64,000 bases of DNA from Blastococcus sp. HT6-4 (GTDB lineage: Bacteria; Actinomycetota; Actinomycetes; Mycobacteriales; Geodermatophilaceae): positions 1 through 64,000 of the forward strand of contig NZ_CP155551.1 of the NCBI RefSeq assembly GCF_039679125.1, in the 5' to 3' direction. The notes under the pieces were generated by a model. That model did not search any database. It was not told the origin of the DNA and saw only the letters and a program-made list of their open reading frames with translations. Made by a program: the position numbers and the translations under genes. Below are positions 41,069 to 49,317 of the stretch, piece after piece (position 1 is the first letter of the stretch; each line of letters starts with the position of its first letter).

Positions 41069-41850
41069 GGATCGCGGCGGTGCAGCACGACATCGTCTGG
41101 GAGGACCGGGAGGCCAACTTCGCCCGGCTCGCCCGGCAGGTGGGCCGGGCCGCGGCGGCCGGCGCGGAGCTGGTGCTGCTCACCGAGACCTTCTCCACCG
41201 GCTTCTCGATGACGCCGGGCATCGGCGAGGCCGAGGGCGGCCCGTCGGCGCGGTTCCTCGCCGCCCAGGCGGCCGAGCACGGCGTGTGGGTCGGGGGCAG
41301 CTGCCCCGAGATCGCCGATGACGCCGGCGGGGCGGGAGCGGGAGAGGCAGCGCTGCCGTACAACTCGTTCGTCCTCGCCGGGCCCGACGGGACGACGCAC
41401 CGCTACCGCAAGCTGCACCCGTTCACCCACGGCGGCGAGCACGAGCGCTTCCGGGCGGGCGACGGACCGGTCACCGTGGCGATCGGCGGCCTCCGGATCA
41501 CGCCGTTCATCTGCTACGACCTGCGCTTCGCCGACGTGTTCTGGCACGCCGCCCCCACCACCGACGTGTACGTGGTCGTGGCGAACTGGCCCGCCGCCCG
41601 GCGGCACCACTGGCAGACCCTGCTGCAGGCCCGCGCCATCGAGAACCAGGCGTACGTCGTCGGGGTCAACCGGGTCGGGACCGCCGGCGACGGCACCGAG
41701 CACGCCGGCGACAGCCGGATCGTCAGCCCGATGGGGGAGCTGCTGGCCACGGCCGCGGGCGCCGAGACCCTCGTGCTGGCCGACGTCGACGCGGCGGAGG
41801 TCGCGGCCACCCGCGACCGGCTGCGCTTCCTCGCCGACCGCCGCGGCTGA
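41065..41850 (+). CDS. Carbon-nitrogen hydrolase, omega-amidase-like
   Basis: The 261-residue nitrilase-superfamily enzyme has the Glu-Lys-Cys triad: Glu in LLTETFSTGF, Lys in RYRKLHPF, and Cys in FICYDLRF. It resembles YafV/Nit2 omega-amidases, which hydrolyse alpha-ketoglutaramate or ketosuccinamate made by amino-acid transamination. ATG 41065 overlaps the aminotransferase stop (ATGA). The coupling fits removal of the amide product so that transamination is driven forward. Confidence 0.88.
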   Translation: MRIAAVQHDIVWEDREANFARLARQVGRAAAAGAELVLLTETFSTGFSMTPGIGEAEGGPSARFLAAQAAEHGVWVGGSCPEIADDAGGAGAGEAALPYNSFVLAGPDGTTHRYRKLHPFTHGGEHERFRAGDGPVTVAIGGLRITPFICYDLRFADVFWHAAPTTDVYVVVANWPAARRHHWQTLLQARAIENQAYVVGVNRVGTAGDGTEHAGDSRIVSPMGELLATAAGAETLVLADVDAAEVAATRDRLRFLADRRG

Positions 41851-41915
41851 CCCGGCCGACCGGCCCGGCGCGACCGGCCCGCCGCGGCCGGGCCCGCCGC
41901 GACCGGGTCGGGCAA

Positions 41916-42695
41916 TCAGTCGCGCGCCGCGCCGTCCTCGTCCACGACGATCTGCTCGCGCTGCACCTGCTCGGTGACCGTCTCCTGCCCCTGCACGAAC
42001 TCGCTGCGCAGCCGGACCCGCTCGACGGGCACGACCTCGACGCTGACGACGGGGCGCTCGGTGTGCAGGATGATCTCGTCCGGCATGCCTGCCGCAGCGG
42101 AGGGCGCGGTGTCCCCGGTGACCAGCGACTCGCCGGTGACCGAGCCGGTGCCCTCGTCGGCGTCGTCCATCGGCACCTCCTCCAGGCGGATCTCCTCCCG
42201 CCGGATCGGCACGGTCATCGTCACCTCCTCGGTGACCACGTACTTGACCAGCCGTACCCGCCGGGCGGCCACCTGCTCCGTGCTGATCCGCAGCCGCTCC
42301 TCGCTGCGGATCATCGTCCCGTCGGTGCCGGCGTCGGCCGCCGTCGGCGGGGCCGTGTCGGCCGCGCCGGTCCTCGCGGTGTCCGTGGACTCCAGGCCGT
42401 AGTGCCGGCGGAGCTCCGCCTCCTCGCCGGGATCCAGGTGGTTGCCGTCCATGGGCGGTGCGGTCTTGACCGCGTCGATGCTGACCGGCAGGCGCAGCGT
42501 CCCGTCGGCCCAGGTCGCCTCCCGCGCCGGCGCCACCGAGTGCCGGGTGCCGAACAGGCCGGTCGTCACGGCGACCCACGTGGGCTCACCGGTCCGGTCG
42601 TCGACGAAGAAGTGGTCGACGGTGCCCAGCTTGTCGCCGTCGGCACCGTAGGCGGTGGCGCCGATCGCGTCGGACACCTCGCGCTCGCTCAACAT
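41916..42695 (-). CDS. PRC-barrel and DUF2382 protein
   Basis: The 259-residue product has an N-terminal PRC-barrel (ATAYGADGDKLGTVDHFFVDDRTGEPTWVAVTTGLFGTRHSVAPAREATW) and a C-terminal DUF2382 domain. The latter has the alternating acidic/basic strands VRLVKYVVTEEVTMTVPIRREEIRLEEVP and later VEVVPVERVRLRSEFVQGQETVTEQVQREQIVV. Such proteins are stress-associated in Deinococcus and Actinobacteria; the mechanism is unknown. ATG 42695 is behind GGAGGGGAG. It is convergent with the omega-amidase gene across 65 GC-rich bases. Confidence 0.88.
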   Translation of the reverse strand: MLSEREVSDAIGATAYGADGDKLGTVDHFFVDDRTGEPTWVAVTTGLFGTRHSVAPAREATWADGTLRLPVSIDAVKTAPPMDGNHLDPGEEAELRRHYGLESTDTARTGAADTAPPTAADAGTDGTMIRSEERLRISTEQVAARRVRLVKYVVTEEVTMTVPIRREEIRLEEVPMDDADEGTGSVTGESLVTGDTAPSAAAGMPDEIILHTERPVVSVEVVPVERVRLRSEFVQGQETVTEQVQREQIVVDEDGAARD

Positions 42696-42784
42696 GGTCG
42701 GCTCCCCTCCGTGCGGCGCGCTCAGGTGCGTGCCGCCCCAGGAGCCTTCCCACCCGGCGCCGCTGGTGAACATGGGTGTCGCGG

Positions 42785-43753
42785 TCAGCGCGCCGGAACC
42801 GCCAGATCGACGACGAGGGCGCGGTGGTCGCTGCCCCGCACCGGCAGGAAGGCGCAGTCGCGGACGCCCAGCCGGGGGTCCACCAGCACGTGGTCGAGGA
42901 CCAGCCGGGGGAAGCGCAGCCGCAGCGGGCGCCAGGTCCAGGTCAGGCCCCGGCCGGTGGCCTGCGCGGCGTCGACGTACCCGCGGCGCAGCACCGCGCG
43001 GAGGGCGGCGTGGTCGTACGTGGCGTTGAAGTCACCGGCCAGCACCCGGAGGACGTCCGGGGCGGGACCGGGCAGCGCCGCGAGGTCGGCCGTCCAGTTC
43101 CGCACCGAGGCCGGCGACGTGGCCGGCGGGGTGGTGTGCACCGCGGTGACCTCGACGTCGGCGCCGCCGTCGACCCGCAGGCGCACCGTCGGCTGCTCGA
43201 AGCACCCGGGCACCGCGCCGCGGCCGGTGACGGGCGTGCGGCTCCACACGGCTCCGGAGCCGGACACCACGCTGCCCGGCCGGGCGGGGACGACGTGGGC
43301 GTGCGGCAGCAGCCGGAGCAGCCCCGCCTCCTGCAGGTGCCGCTCGGCGTCCGGGGTCAGCTCCTGCACCGCCAGGACGTCGACGTCGTGCGACCGCACG
43401 AGCTCGACGACCGGCTCGGCCGGGACCAGGCCCAGCCGCAGGCTGACGCTGGCGATCCGGAGGTGGGTGCCGCCCGGGGGGACCGGGCCGGCGGGGCGGT
43501 GCCGCCGGGCGGTGACCGCGGCGCCGAGCGAGGTACCCGCGGCGGCGGCGAGCAGGGCACCGCTGCGGGACCGGGTCCGCAGGGCGGCGGCCAGGGGGAG
43601 GACGGCGGTGGCGGCGGCGTACGGGGTGAACGACAGCGCCGGCACCAGCGGGAAGCCGCGCTCGGCGCCGGTGCCGCGCAGCAGCGCCCACGCCGCCCAC
43701 GGCAGGGCGGCCGCCGCGGCCCACCGGCGGGGATCGGGGCGCTGAGGAGGCAT
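42785..43753 (-). CDS. Endonuclease/exonuclease/phosphatase family membrane protein
   Basis: The 322-residue product has three short hydrophobic segments at the N-terminus (to about 90) and then an EEP catalytic domain. Visible motifs are the metal-binding Glu in VLAVQELTPD, the His in AVHTTPPA, GDFNATYDH, and the C-terminal GSDHRALVVDL. Related actinobacterial proteins are anchored with an external active site, so a phospholipase or phosphatase role is as likely as nuclease. ATG 43753 is behind GAGGAGG-rich sequence and is divergent from the CYTH gene. Confidence 0.82.
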   Translation of the reverse strand: MPPQRPDPRRWAAAAALPWAAWALLRGTGAERGFPLVPALSFTPYAAATAVLPLAAALRTRSRSGALLAAAAGTSLGAAVTARRHRPAGPVPPGGTHLRIASVSLRLGLVPAEPVVELVRSHDVDVLAVQELTPDAERHLQEAGLLRLLPHAHVVPARPGSVVSGSGAVWSRTPVTGRGAVPGCFEQPTVRLRVDGGADVEVTAVHTTPPATSPASVRNWTADLAALPGPAPDVLRVLAGDFNATYDHAALRAVLRRGYVDAAQATGRGLTWTWRPLRLRFPRLVLDHVLVDPRLGVRDCAFLPVRGSDHRALVVDLAVPAR

Positions 43754-43805
43754 GGCGGTCCACGGTAGTCAGCGCACGGACCGACCGCTGCCCTACGGTC
43801 GGGTC

Positions 43806-44438
43806 GTGGTCACCGAGCAGCTCGAGGTCGAGCGGAAGTTCGACGTCGACGAGGGCTTCGTCCTGCCCGGCCTCGCCGGCGTCCCCGGCGTGGCCGCCGT
43901 CGACCCTCCGGTGACGCACCACCTCGAGGCGGTCTACCACGACACCGCCGACCTGCGGCTGGTCCGCGGCCGGGTGACGTTGCGCCGGCGCACCGGTGGG
44001 CCCGACGAGGGCTGGCACCTGAAGCTGCCGGCGGGTGCGGCGCGCCGTGAGCTGCACCTGCCGCTGGACCGGGGCACCGACGCGGCTCCCGCCGAGCTGC
44101 TGGACGTGGTCACCGGGCTCCTGGGCGGCGCGGCCACCGGTCCGGTGGTGACGATGCGGACCCGGCGGGTGGTCACCGAGCTGCGCGACGCGGCGGGCCG
44201 GGTGCTCGCCGAGCTGGCCGACGACGCGGTGACGGCGACGGTGCCGGCCGGCGCGCCGGGCGTGCGTCCGGAGGTCCGCCGCTGGCGGGAGGTCGAGATC
44301 GAGCTGGTCGGCGGCGGCGAGCCGCTGCTGACGGCGGTGGGCGAGGCGCTGGTGGCCGCGGGTGCCCGCCCCTCGCCCCGGGCGTCCAAGCTGGCCTCCG
44401 CCCTCTCGTCCCGGCTGGGCGGCGGCACCCCGGGCTGA
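43806..44438 (+). CDS. CYTH domain protein
   Basis: The 210-residue product carries the CYTH signature ExExK in VERKFDVD (EVERK) and the barrel strands with LRRRTGGPDEGWHLKLP and VRRWREVEIELVGGGEPLL. CYTH enzymes hydrolyse or form triphosphates (triphosphatase, thiamine triphosphatase, class IV adenylate cyclase). No CHAD domain is fused. GTG 43806 is the natural start; an ATG at 43752 in frame would overlap the divergent gene. Confidence 0.85.
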   Translation: MVTEQLEVERKFDVDEGFVLPGLAGVPGVAAVDPPVTHHLEAVYHDTADLRLVRGRVTLRRRTGGPDEGWHLKLPAGAARRELHLPLDRGTDAAPAELLDVVTGLLGGAATGPVVTMRTRRVVTELRDAAGRVLAELADDAVTATVPAGAPGVRPEVRRWREVEIELVGGGEPLLTAVGEALVAAGARPSPRASKLASALSSRLGGGTPG

Positions 44439-44537
44439 CCGCCGCGGGACCCCGCGGGCGCGACCCGTCGTCGGACCCGGTGGCGACGGCGGGCACCATG
44501 GTCCGCGCTCGCCCCTCGACGCCTCCGGAGGCCCGCC

Positions 44538-45869
44538 CTGTCGCTCATCGGTGTGCTGGGCTTCGGCACCGTCGTCCTGCTGGCCGTGGGGCTGCTGCAC
44601 GGGTACCTCTGGTTCCGCCTGGTGCGGGGCACCACCACGGCCGGCCTGCTGCGGCACCGGCTGACGGTGCTCACCGTGGTACTGGCGCTGCTGCCGGTGC
44701 TGGCCGTTCTGCTGCGCGGGGTGCTCCCCTCCGGCGCCCTCACGCCGCTGAGCTGGATCGGCTTCGTCTGGCTCGGCGTCGCGCTGTACGCCGTCCTCGC
44801 CCTGCTCGCCCTCGAGCCGGTCCGCTGGGTCGGCAACCGGTGGATCACGAGGCAGGGCCGGGAGGACGGCGATGTGCACGGCGACGATCCGGCTCTGCTC
44901 GAGGTGGGGGCCGCGGCCGGTCGCGGTGCCGTCCGGGAGGACGGGGGTGCGCAGGGCGAACCGGCTCCCGGCGACGGGGGGACGGCACCTGGCCCCGGTG
45001 CCGTCCGGCAGGACGGCGACGTCATGGCCCGGCGGCGGTTCCTCGCCCGCGGGCTGGCGGTCACCGCGGGGGCGGTCGCACTGGGCACCGCGGGCACCGG
45101 GGCGTACTTCGCGAACGCGGCGCCGGTCGTCCGGCGGGTCCCGGTGACGCTCCGCGGCCTGGACCCGGCGCTGGAGGGCCTGCGCATCGTCACCTTCTCC
45201 GACGGCCACCTCTCCGCCACCTACGGGGGGCGGCGGTTCGAACGGCTGGTCGAGATCGTCAACGAGCAGCGGCCCGACGTGGTGGCCATCGTCGGTGACC
45301 TGGTCGACGGCAGCGTCGCGGAGCTGCGCGAGGACGTCGCCCCGCTGGCCGACCTGGTCAGCGAGCAGGGCGTCTACTTCGTCACCGGCAACCACGAGTA
45401 CTTCGTCGACACCGGCGCCTGGATGCGGCACCTGCCGACCCTGGGCGTGGACGTGCTGCGCAACGAGCGGGTGGCCATCCGCCGTGGGGGAGCGTCGTTC
45501 GATCTCGCGGGCATCGACGACCGGATCGCCGCGGCCTCCGGGGTGCCCGGGCACGGCGCGGACCTCGACGCCGCCCTGGACGGCCGGGACGACGGGACGC
45601 CGGTCGTCCTGCTCGCCCACCAGCCGGTGATGGTCGAGCAGGCCGCCGCCGCGGGGGTGGACCTGCAGCTGTCCGGCCACACCCACGGCGGTCAGCTGTG
45701 GCCCTTCGACCACATGGTGGCGCTGGACCAGCCGGTGGTCGAGGGCTTCGCGCGGTACGGGGACACCCAGCTGTACGTGACCACCGGTGCGGGCTACTGG
45801 GGCCCGCCGATGCGGATAGGGGCGCGGCCCGAGGTCACCGTCGTCGAACTGCGCGCGCCGACCGGCTGA
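44538..45869 (+). CDS. Membrane-anchored metallophosphoesterase; probable CTG start
   Basis: The 443-residue product has an N-terminal membrane part with three to four helices (residues 1-100), an acidic linker, a Tat-like segment ARRRFLARGLAVTAGAVALG near 160-180, and a calcineurin-like phosphoesterase domain. Metal ligands are in FSDGHLS, VGDLVDG, TGNHEYF and SGHTHGGQ. It resembles YaeI-type phosphodiesterases acting outside the membrane. CTG 44538 has GGAGG at 44527-44531, six bases upstream. The first GTG (44553) is 21 bases from that site, too far, so I favour CTG. Confidence 0.82.
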   Translation: MSLIGVLGFGTVVLLAVGLLHGYLWFRLVRGTTTAGLLRHRLTVLTVVLALLPVLAVLLRGVLPSGALTPLSWIGFVWLGVALYAVLALLALEPVRWVGNRWITRQGREDGDVHGDDPALLEVGAAAGRGAVREDGGAQGEPAPGDGGTAPGPGAVRQDGDVMARRRFLARGLAVTAGAVALGTAGTGAYFANAAPVVRRVPVTLRGLDPALEGLRIVTFSDGHLSATYGGRRFERLVEIVNEQRPDVVAIVGDLVDGSVAELREDVAPLADLVSEQGVYFVTGNHEYFVDTGAWMRHLPTLGVDVLRNERVAIRRGGASFDLAGIDDRIAAASGVPGHGADLDAALDGRDDGTPVVLLAHQPVMVEQAAAAGVDLQLSGHTHGGQLWPFDHMVALDQPVVEGFARYGDTQLYVTTGAGYWGPPMRIGARPEVTVVELRAPTG

Positions 45870-45878
45870 CCGCCCGGC

Positions 45879-46454
45879 TCACGTGTGGTGCAGGGCGTCG
45901 AAGGCCTCCTGGACGCACTCCTCGGGCGGGCGCCTGCCCTCGCCGTCGGCCCAGGTCAGCATGCCGGTGGTGAGCGCGGAGAGGTAGGCGCCGGCGACCA
46001 CCGTGTCGGCCGGCCGCACCGGCCGCCCCGGCCCGGCCAGGGCCTCCAGCACCATCGCCGCGGCCGTGCGCTCGAACTCGGCGGGACGGTGGCGGAGGGT
46101 GGGCGTGGTGGCGATGATCCGCCAGCGGGCGTACATCTCCGACCGGTCCTCGGCGCCCGTGCCGGTGAGCGCGCCGAGGATCGCTCGCCGGATCCGCTGT
46201 CCCAGCGGCAGGTCGTCGGGCTGCCCGGAGAGCAGTGCGGCGGTCGCCTCCGCGTCCGGGAGCCGCATGAGGACGTGCTCCTTGCTCGGGTAGTGCGCGT
46301 AGAAGGTCGGCACCGAGACTCCGGCGGCCTGGGCGACCTGTGCGACGCTCACCCGTTCGTACCCGTGCTGCTGGAACAGCTCGAGCGCGGCCTCCAGGAT
46401 CCGCCGATGGGTGGCCTCCCACCTGCGCGTTCGCCAGTCCGGCGCGTCGGTCAC
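45879..46454 (-). CDS. TetR family transcriptional regulator
   Basis: The 191-residue repressor begins RTRRWEATHRRILEAALELFQQHGYERVSVAQVAQAAGVSVPTFYAHYPSKEHVL, a clear TetR HTH. The C-terminal ligand domain has LTGTGAEDRSEMYARWRIIATTPTLRHRPAEFER. GTG 46454 is the start. It is convergent with the metallophosphoesterase and divergent from the GntR gene. Its target is unknown; the shared intergenic region with gntR is a candidate. Confidence 0.88.
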   Translation of the reverse strand: MTDAPDWRTRRWEATHRRILEAALELFQQHGYERVSVAQVAQAAGVSVPTFYAHYPSKEHVLMRLPDAEATAALLSGQPDDLPLGQRIRRAILGALTGTGAEDRSEMYARWRIIATTPTLRHRPAEFERTAAAMVLEALAGPGRPVRPADTVVAGAYLSALTTGMLTWADGEGRRPPEECVQEAFDALHHT

Positions 46455-46576
46455 GGGTCGATCCTCTGTCCCCGGAGCCGACCGGGCCAGCCGCCGCTCC
46501 GAAAAGCCGCGTTCGGGAGGTGCGGCGACCCCCCGGCCCACCCCTTCGGATGTGACGTCCCATACGACATGACGAC

Positions 46577-46586
46577 CAGACGTCTG
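46577..46586. promoter_or_regulatory. Palindrome CAGACGTCTG near gntR start
   Basis: A perfect 10-bp palindrome 22 bases before GTG 46608. It could be an autoregulatory operator for the GntR or TetR regulator; it does not match the HutC GTCTAGAC pattern exactly. Confidence 0.4.
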
Positions 46587-46607
46587 CTCTGGCAGTACCT
46601 TCGTGGG

Positions 46608-47348
46608 GTGACCAGCCCTGTTGCCGGACCGAAGTACCTGTCGGTCCGGGAGCACCTGCGCCGCCGCGTGGCGTCGTTGCCCGAGCACACCCTCCTCCCG
46701 CCGGAGCCGATGCTCTGCGCCGAGTACGGCGTCAGCCGGATCACGCTGCGCCGCGCGGTCGACGGCCTGGTGGCCGACGGGCACCTCGTCCGCGAGCAGG
46801 GCCGGGGCACGTACGTGACCCGGCCGGCCATCCGGCACGAGTACCGCGAGAGCTTCGTGCACCGGATCGCCGGCTTCAACTCGGTGATGACCGAGCAGGG
46901 TGCCCAGGTCGGCACGACGGTCCTCACCCAGCGGATCGTCCCGGCACCGGCGTCGGTCGCCGTCGAGCTCAAGCTGGACGGCGCCGCCGACGTGGTGCAG
47001 CTGGTCCGGCTGCGCAGCGTCGACGGGACGCCCAACCACGTGGCGCACAGCTTCCTGCCCGCGGTGCTCTACCCCCGGGTCGCGGAGGCGGACTTCGGTG
47101 AGGGCTCGCTCTACGAGTTCCTGCGCCGTGACTACGGCGCCGATCTCGCCCACGCCCGCATCGTCGTCGACGTCGGTACCGCCGCCCCCGAGGAGGCCGA
47201 CCTGCTCCGGGTGGTGGCCGGGTCGCCGCTGCTGGTCGTGCGGACCACGGTCCGCGACAGCGACGGGCGACCGCTGGTGCACAGCTTCTCCCGGTTGCGG
47301 CCGGACGTCAGCCAGGTGGAGTTCGAGGTGTCGGTCGGTGGGCGCTGA
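46608..47348 (+). CDS. GntR family regulator, HutC subfamily
   Basis: The 246-residue product has an N-terminal winged HTH (KYLSVREHLRRRVASLPEHTLLPPEPMLCAEYGVSRITLRRAVDGLVADGHLVREQGRGTYVTRPA) and a C-terminal UTRA effector domain (AVELKLDGAADVVQLVRLRSVDGTPNHVAHSFLP, LRRDYGADLAHARIVVDV). The effector is probably a small metabolite such as a sugar phosphate or amino-acid derivative. An ATG at 46569 in the same frame is an alternative start; GTG 46608 leaves the palindrome outside the coding region. The SRPBCC gene overlaps its end by 11 bases. Confidence 0.85.
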   Translation: MTSPVAGPKYLSVREHLRRRVASLPEHTLLPPEPMLCAEYGVSRITLRRAVDGLVADGHLVREQGRGTYVTRPAIRHEYRESFVHRIAGFNSVMTEQGAQVGTTVLTQRIVPAPASVAVELKLDGAADVVQLVRLRSVDGTPNHVAHSFLPAVLYPRVAEADFGEGSLYEFLRRDYGADLAHARIVVDVGTAAPEEADLLRVVAGSPLLVVRTTVRDSDGRPLVHSFSRLRPDVSQVEFEVSVGGR

Positions 47349-47820
47349 GACGACGACCGCGACCGGTGTGCGGGAGGTGCCGCAGGCCCGCACCGACGTG
47401 TGGCGGGCGCTCGCGGTCCTGGAGCCGTACTGCGCCGTCTGCGACGTCTCCTACGTCATCCAGCCGGGAGCCGGCGGTCCGGGCGTGGGGACGACGTTCG
47501 TCTGCGCCTCCGGGCGGCTCGACGGCCGGGTCCCCGGGTCCGGTGCCCCGCGCGGGGAGATCCTCGCCTGGGACGAGCCTCGGCTGGTCGTCAGCCGGCT
47601 GGAGCTGACCCCGGAGACCTGGACGACCCGGATCGAGCTCGCCGGCACCCCGTCCGGGGGGACCCGCGTCTCGATCACCCTCACCCACGAGCCCGTCGGC
47701 GGCAGCCGGGTCGCCCGCCGGCTGCAGCGATGGGGCATGCACCGGCTGGTGCAGCGGACCGTCGACGCCGAGCTGGAGAAGGTGCCCGCCCATGTGGCGC
47801 GCGTCACCAATACCTCCTGA
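47338..47820 (+). CDS. SRPBCC family (polyketide cyclase/START-like) protein
   Basis: The 160-residue product looks like an SRPBCC ligand-binding domain: REVPQARTDVWRALAVLEPYCAVCDVSYVIQPGAGGPGVGTTFVCASG, EILAWDEPRLVVSRLELTPETWTTRIELAGTPSGGTRVSITLTHEP, then a C-terminal helix. Ligand unknown. GTG 47338 has GAGG nine bases upstream and overlaps gntR by 11 bases; GTG 47368 is possible. Confidence 0.78.
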   Translation: MGAETTTATGVREVPQARTDVWRALAVLEPYCAVCDVSYVIQPGAGGPGVGTTFVCASGRLDGRVPGSGAPRGEILAWDEPRLVVSRLELTPETWTTRIELAGTPSGGTRVSITLTHEPVGGSRVARRLQRWGMHRLVQRTVDAELEKVPAHVARVTNTS

Positions 47821-47957
47821 TCGGCGTGATCGCCACCTCGATCGGGCGAATGGCGCATCACCGTAACGATCACGGGTACGTGCTCTCGTCGTGCACCGGC
47901 GTGGTGCGACCGGCCTCCTGCCGGTATCGCAGCGCCGGCAGAACGAAGGAGAACGCT

Positions 47958-48230
47958 GTGGAAATCATCGGTCTGATCATCGCCGGCATCATCATCGGCC
48001 TGCTGGGGAAGTTCGTCGCCCCCGGCACGCGCGACAACACGCCCCTCTGGCTCACCCTGCTGTGCGGTATCGGCGGTGTGCTCCTCGGGTACTGGGTGAG
48101 CGGCCTGCTGGGCGTGGAGAACACCGCCGGCATCGACTGGCTGCGGTGGATCATCTCCATCATCCTGGCGGCGGTGCTGGTGGTCGCGGCCTCCACGCTC
48201 ACCGGCCGCAACGACCGCGCCGTCCGCTGA
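47958..48230 (+). CDS. GlsB/YeaQ/YmgE family stress membrane protein
   Basis: The 90-residue product has three membrane helices: EIIGLIIAGIIIGLLGKFV, LWLTLLCGIGGVLLGYWVSGLLG, WIISIILAAVLVVAAST. This matches the transglycosylase-associated/YeaQ/GlsB family found in stress regulons. GTG 47958 follows GAAGGAGAA. A hairpin closes the unit. Confidence 0.93.
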   Translation: MEIIGLIIAGIIIGLLGKFVAPGTRDNTPLWLTLLCGIGGVLLGYWVSGLLGVENTAGIDWLRWIISIILAAVLVVAASTLTGRNDRAVR

Positions 48231-48236
48231 GCCCCG

Positions 48237-48279
48237 CCCGGGGAGACGGCCGGGCTCAGATCTCGACCGTCTCCCCGGG
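48237..48279. terminator. Bidirectional hairpin glsB-like gene / MBL gene
   Basis: CCCGGGGAGACGG at 48237-48249 pairs perfectly with CCGTCTCCCCGGG at 48267-48279. The right arm lies within the last codons of the convergent MBL-fold gene. Confidence 0.65.
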
Positions 48280-48894
48280 GGACAGCCGGCTGCAGGGAGT
48301 GGGGGTCCCCGGGCCCCGCTCCCCCAGCAGCCCGCCGACGACGCCGAGCCCCGCGTCGTTGAGCAGGCCGTCGTGCACGGCGTACGCCTGGTCGGCGTGG
48401 ACCGCCCGGACGTAGTCGATGACGTCGGCCGTCCGGGACCACGGCGCCTGGAGGGGGAGCAGCAGGGTCGCCACCGGCGTCTCCGGCACCGTGAAGGCGT
48501 CGCCCGGGTGGAAGACCCGGCCGTCGACCAGGAACCCCACGTTGGCCACCCGGGGGATCTCCGGGTGGATCTCGGCGTGCAGTTCCCCGTGCACCGCGAC
48601 CTCGAACCCGGCGGCGGTCACCACGTCGCCGTGCCCGACGACGTGCACCCGGCTCCCGGCCCCCTCGAGCTGGGCCGCCACCGCGCGGTTGGTCCACACC
48701 TCCAGGCCGGGGGACGCCTCCAGCGCGGCCCGGAGCCGGTCGGCGACGAAGTGGTCGGCGTGCTCGTGCGTGACCAGGACCGCCGTGGCGCCGTCCAGCG
48801 CCGCCGGATCGGTGAAGGCACCCGGGTCGATGACCAGCCGCCGCTCGCCGTCGGAGAGGACGACGCAGGCGTGTCCGTGCTTGGTGAGCTCCAT
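48256..48894 (-). CDS. MBL-fold metallohydrolase (UlaG/YtkL-like)
   Basis: The 212-residue product has the metallo-beta-lactamase motifs THEHADH near residue 43, with later ligands in GELHAEIHPEIP and FHPGDAFTVP. It opens ELTKHGHACVVLSDGERRLVIDPGAF, as in the UlaG-like branch. Substrate unknown. ATG 48894 is the family start (GTG just upstream is in frame). Confidence 0.9.
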   Translation of the reverse strand: MELTKHGHACVVLSDGERRLVIDPGAFTDPAALDGATAVLVTHEHADHFVADRLRAALEASPGLEVWTNRAVAAQLEGAGSRVHVVGHGDVVTAAGFEVAVHGELHAEIHPEIPRVANVGFLVDGRVFHPGDAFTVPETPVATLLLPLQAPWSRTADVIDYVRAVHADQAYAVHDGLLNDAGLGVVGGLLGERGPGTPTPCSRLSPGETVEI

Positions 48895-48977
48895 GACCGC
48901 ATCCTGCACCCGGCGACCGTTCCGCGCGCCGGGTCCTCCGGTCATCCGCCTCACCCTTCGGGGGGAGACGAGCCACC

Positions 48978-49238
48978 GTGCCCGTTACCCCCGCCGGTGC
49001 GGTTGCCGACCTCCTCCGCATGATGCTCGCGACGACCGTCTTCGCCGCCGCCCGCAGCCGGGCCCACGGCCCCACCGCTGCCCTGTGGCACGCCGTGGAG
49101 CTGCACCGGCCCGTGGCCGAGGTGGACGGCGCCTGCGAGCTCACCGTCTGCGGCACGCTGGCCCGGGTGGTGCCCGAGGCGCAGTGGCCGGTCGCCGCCG
49201 CCGACGTCTGCCCCTCCTGCGTCCCGCTGGCGCACTGA
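48978..49238 (+). CDS. Small hypothetical protein with CXXC motif
   Basis: I do not recognise the family. The 86-residue product from GTG 48978, behind GGGGGAGACG, has a hydrophobic N-terminal segment and four cysteines (ACELTVCG and VCPSC near the end), suggesting a small metal-binding fold. Codon position-3 GC is high, supporting a real gene. It is divergent from the MBL gene and upstream of the convergent LuxR gene. Confidence 0.55.
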   Translation: MPVTPAGAVADLLRMMLATTVFAAARSRAHGPTAALWHAVELHRPVAEVDGACELTVCGTLARVVPEAQWPVAAADVCPSCVPLAH

Positions 49239-49317
49239 GGCCACCCTCGCACGCCCTGCTGTCGGGACGGACCCGCCCGCCCGGCGGCAGGTGCACTCGT
49301 CCGGCCGGGGAGAGCCC

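Noticed and set aside
41851..41915. GC-rich CCGGCC/GGCCGGG words as a regulatory repeat
   Set aside because: Too degenerate; probably just spacer or a loose terminator between convergent genes.
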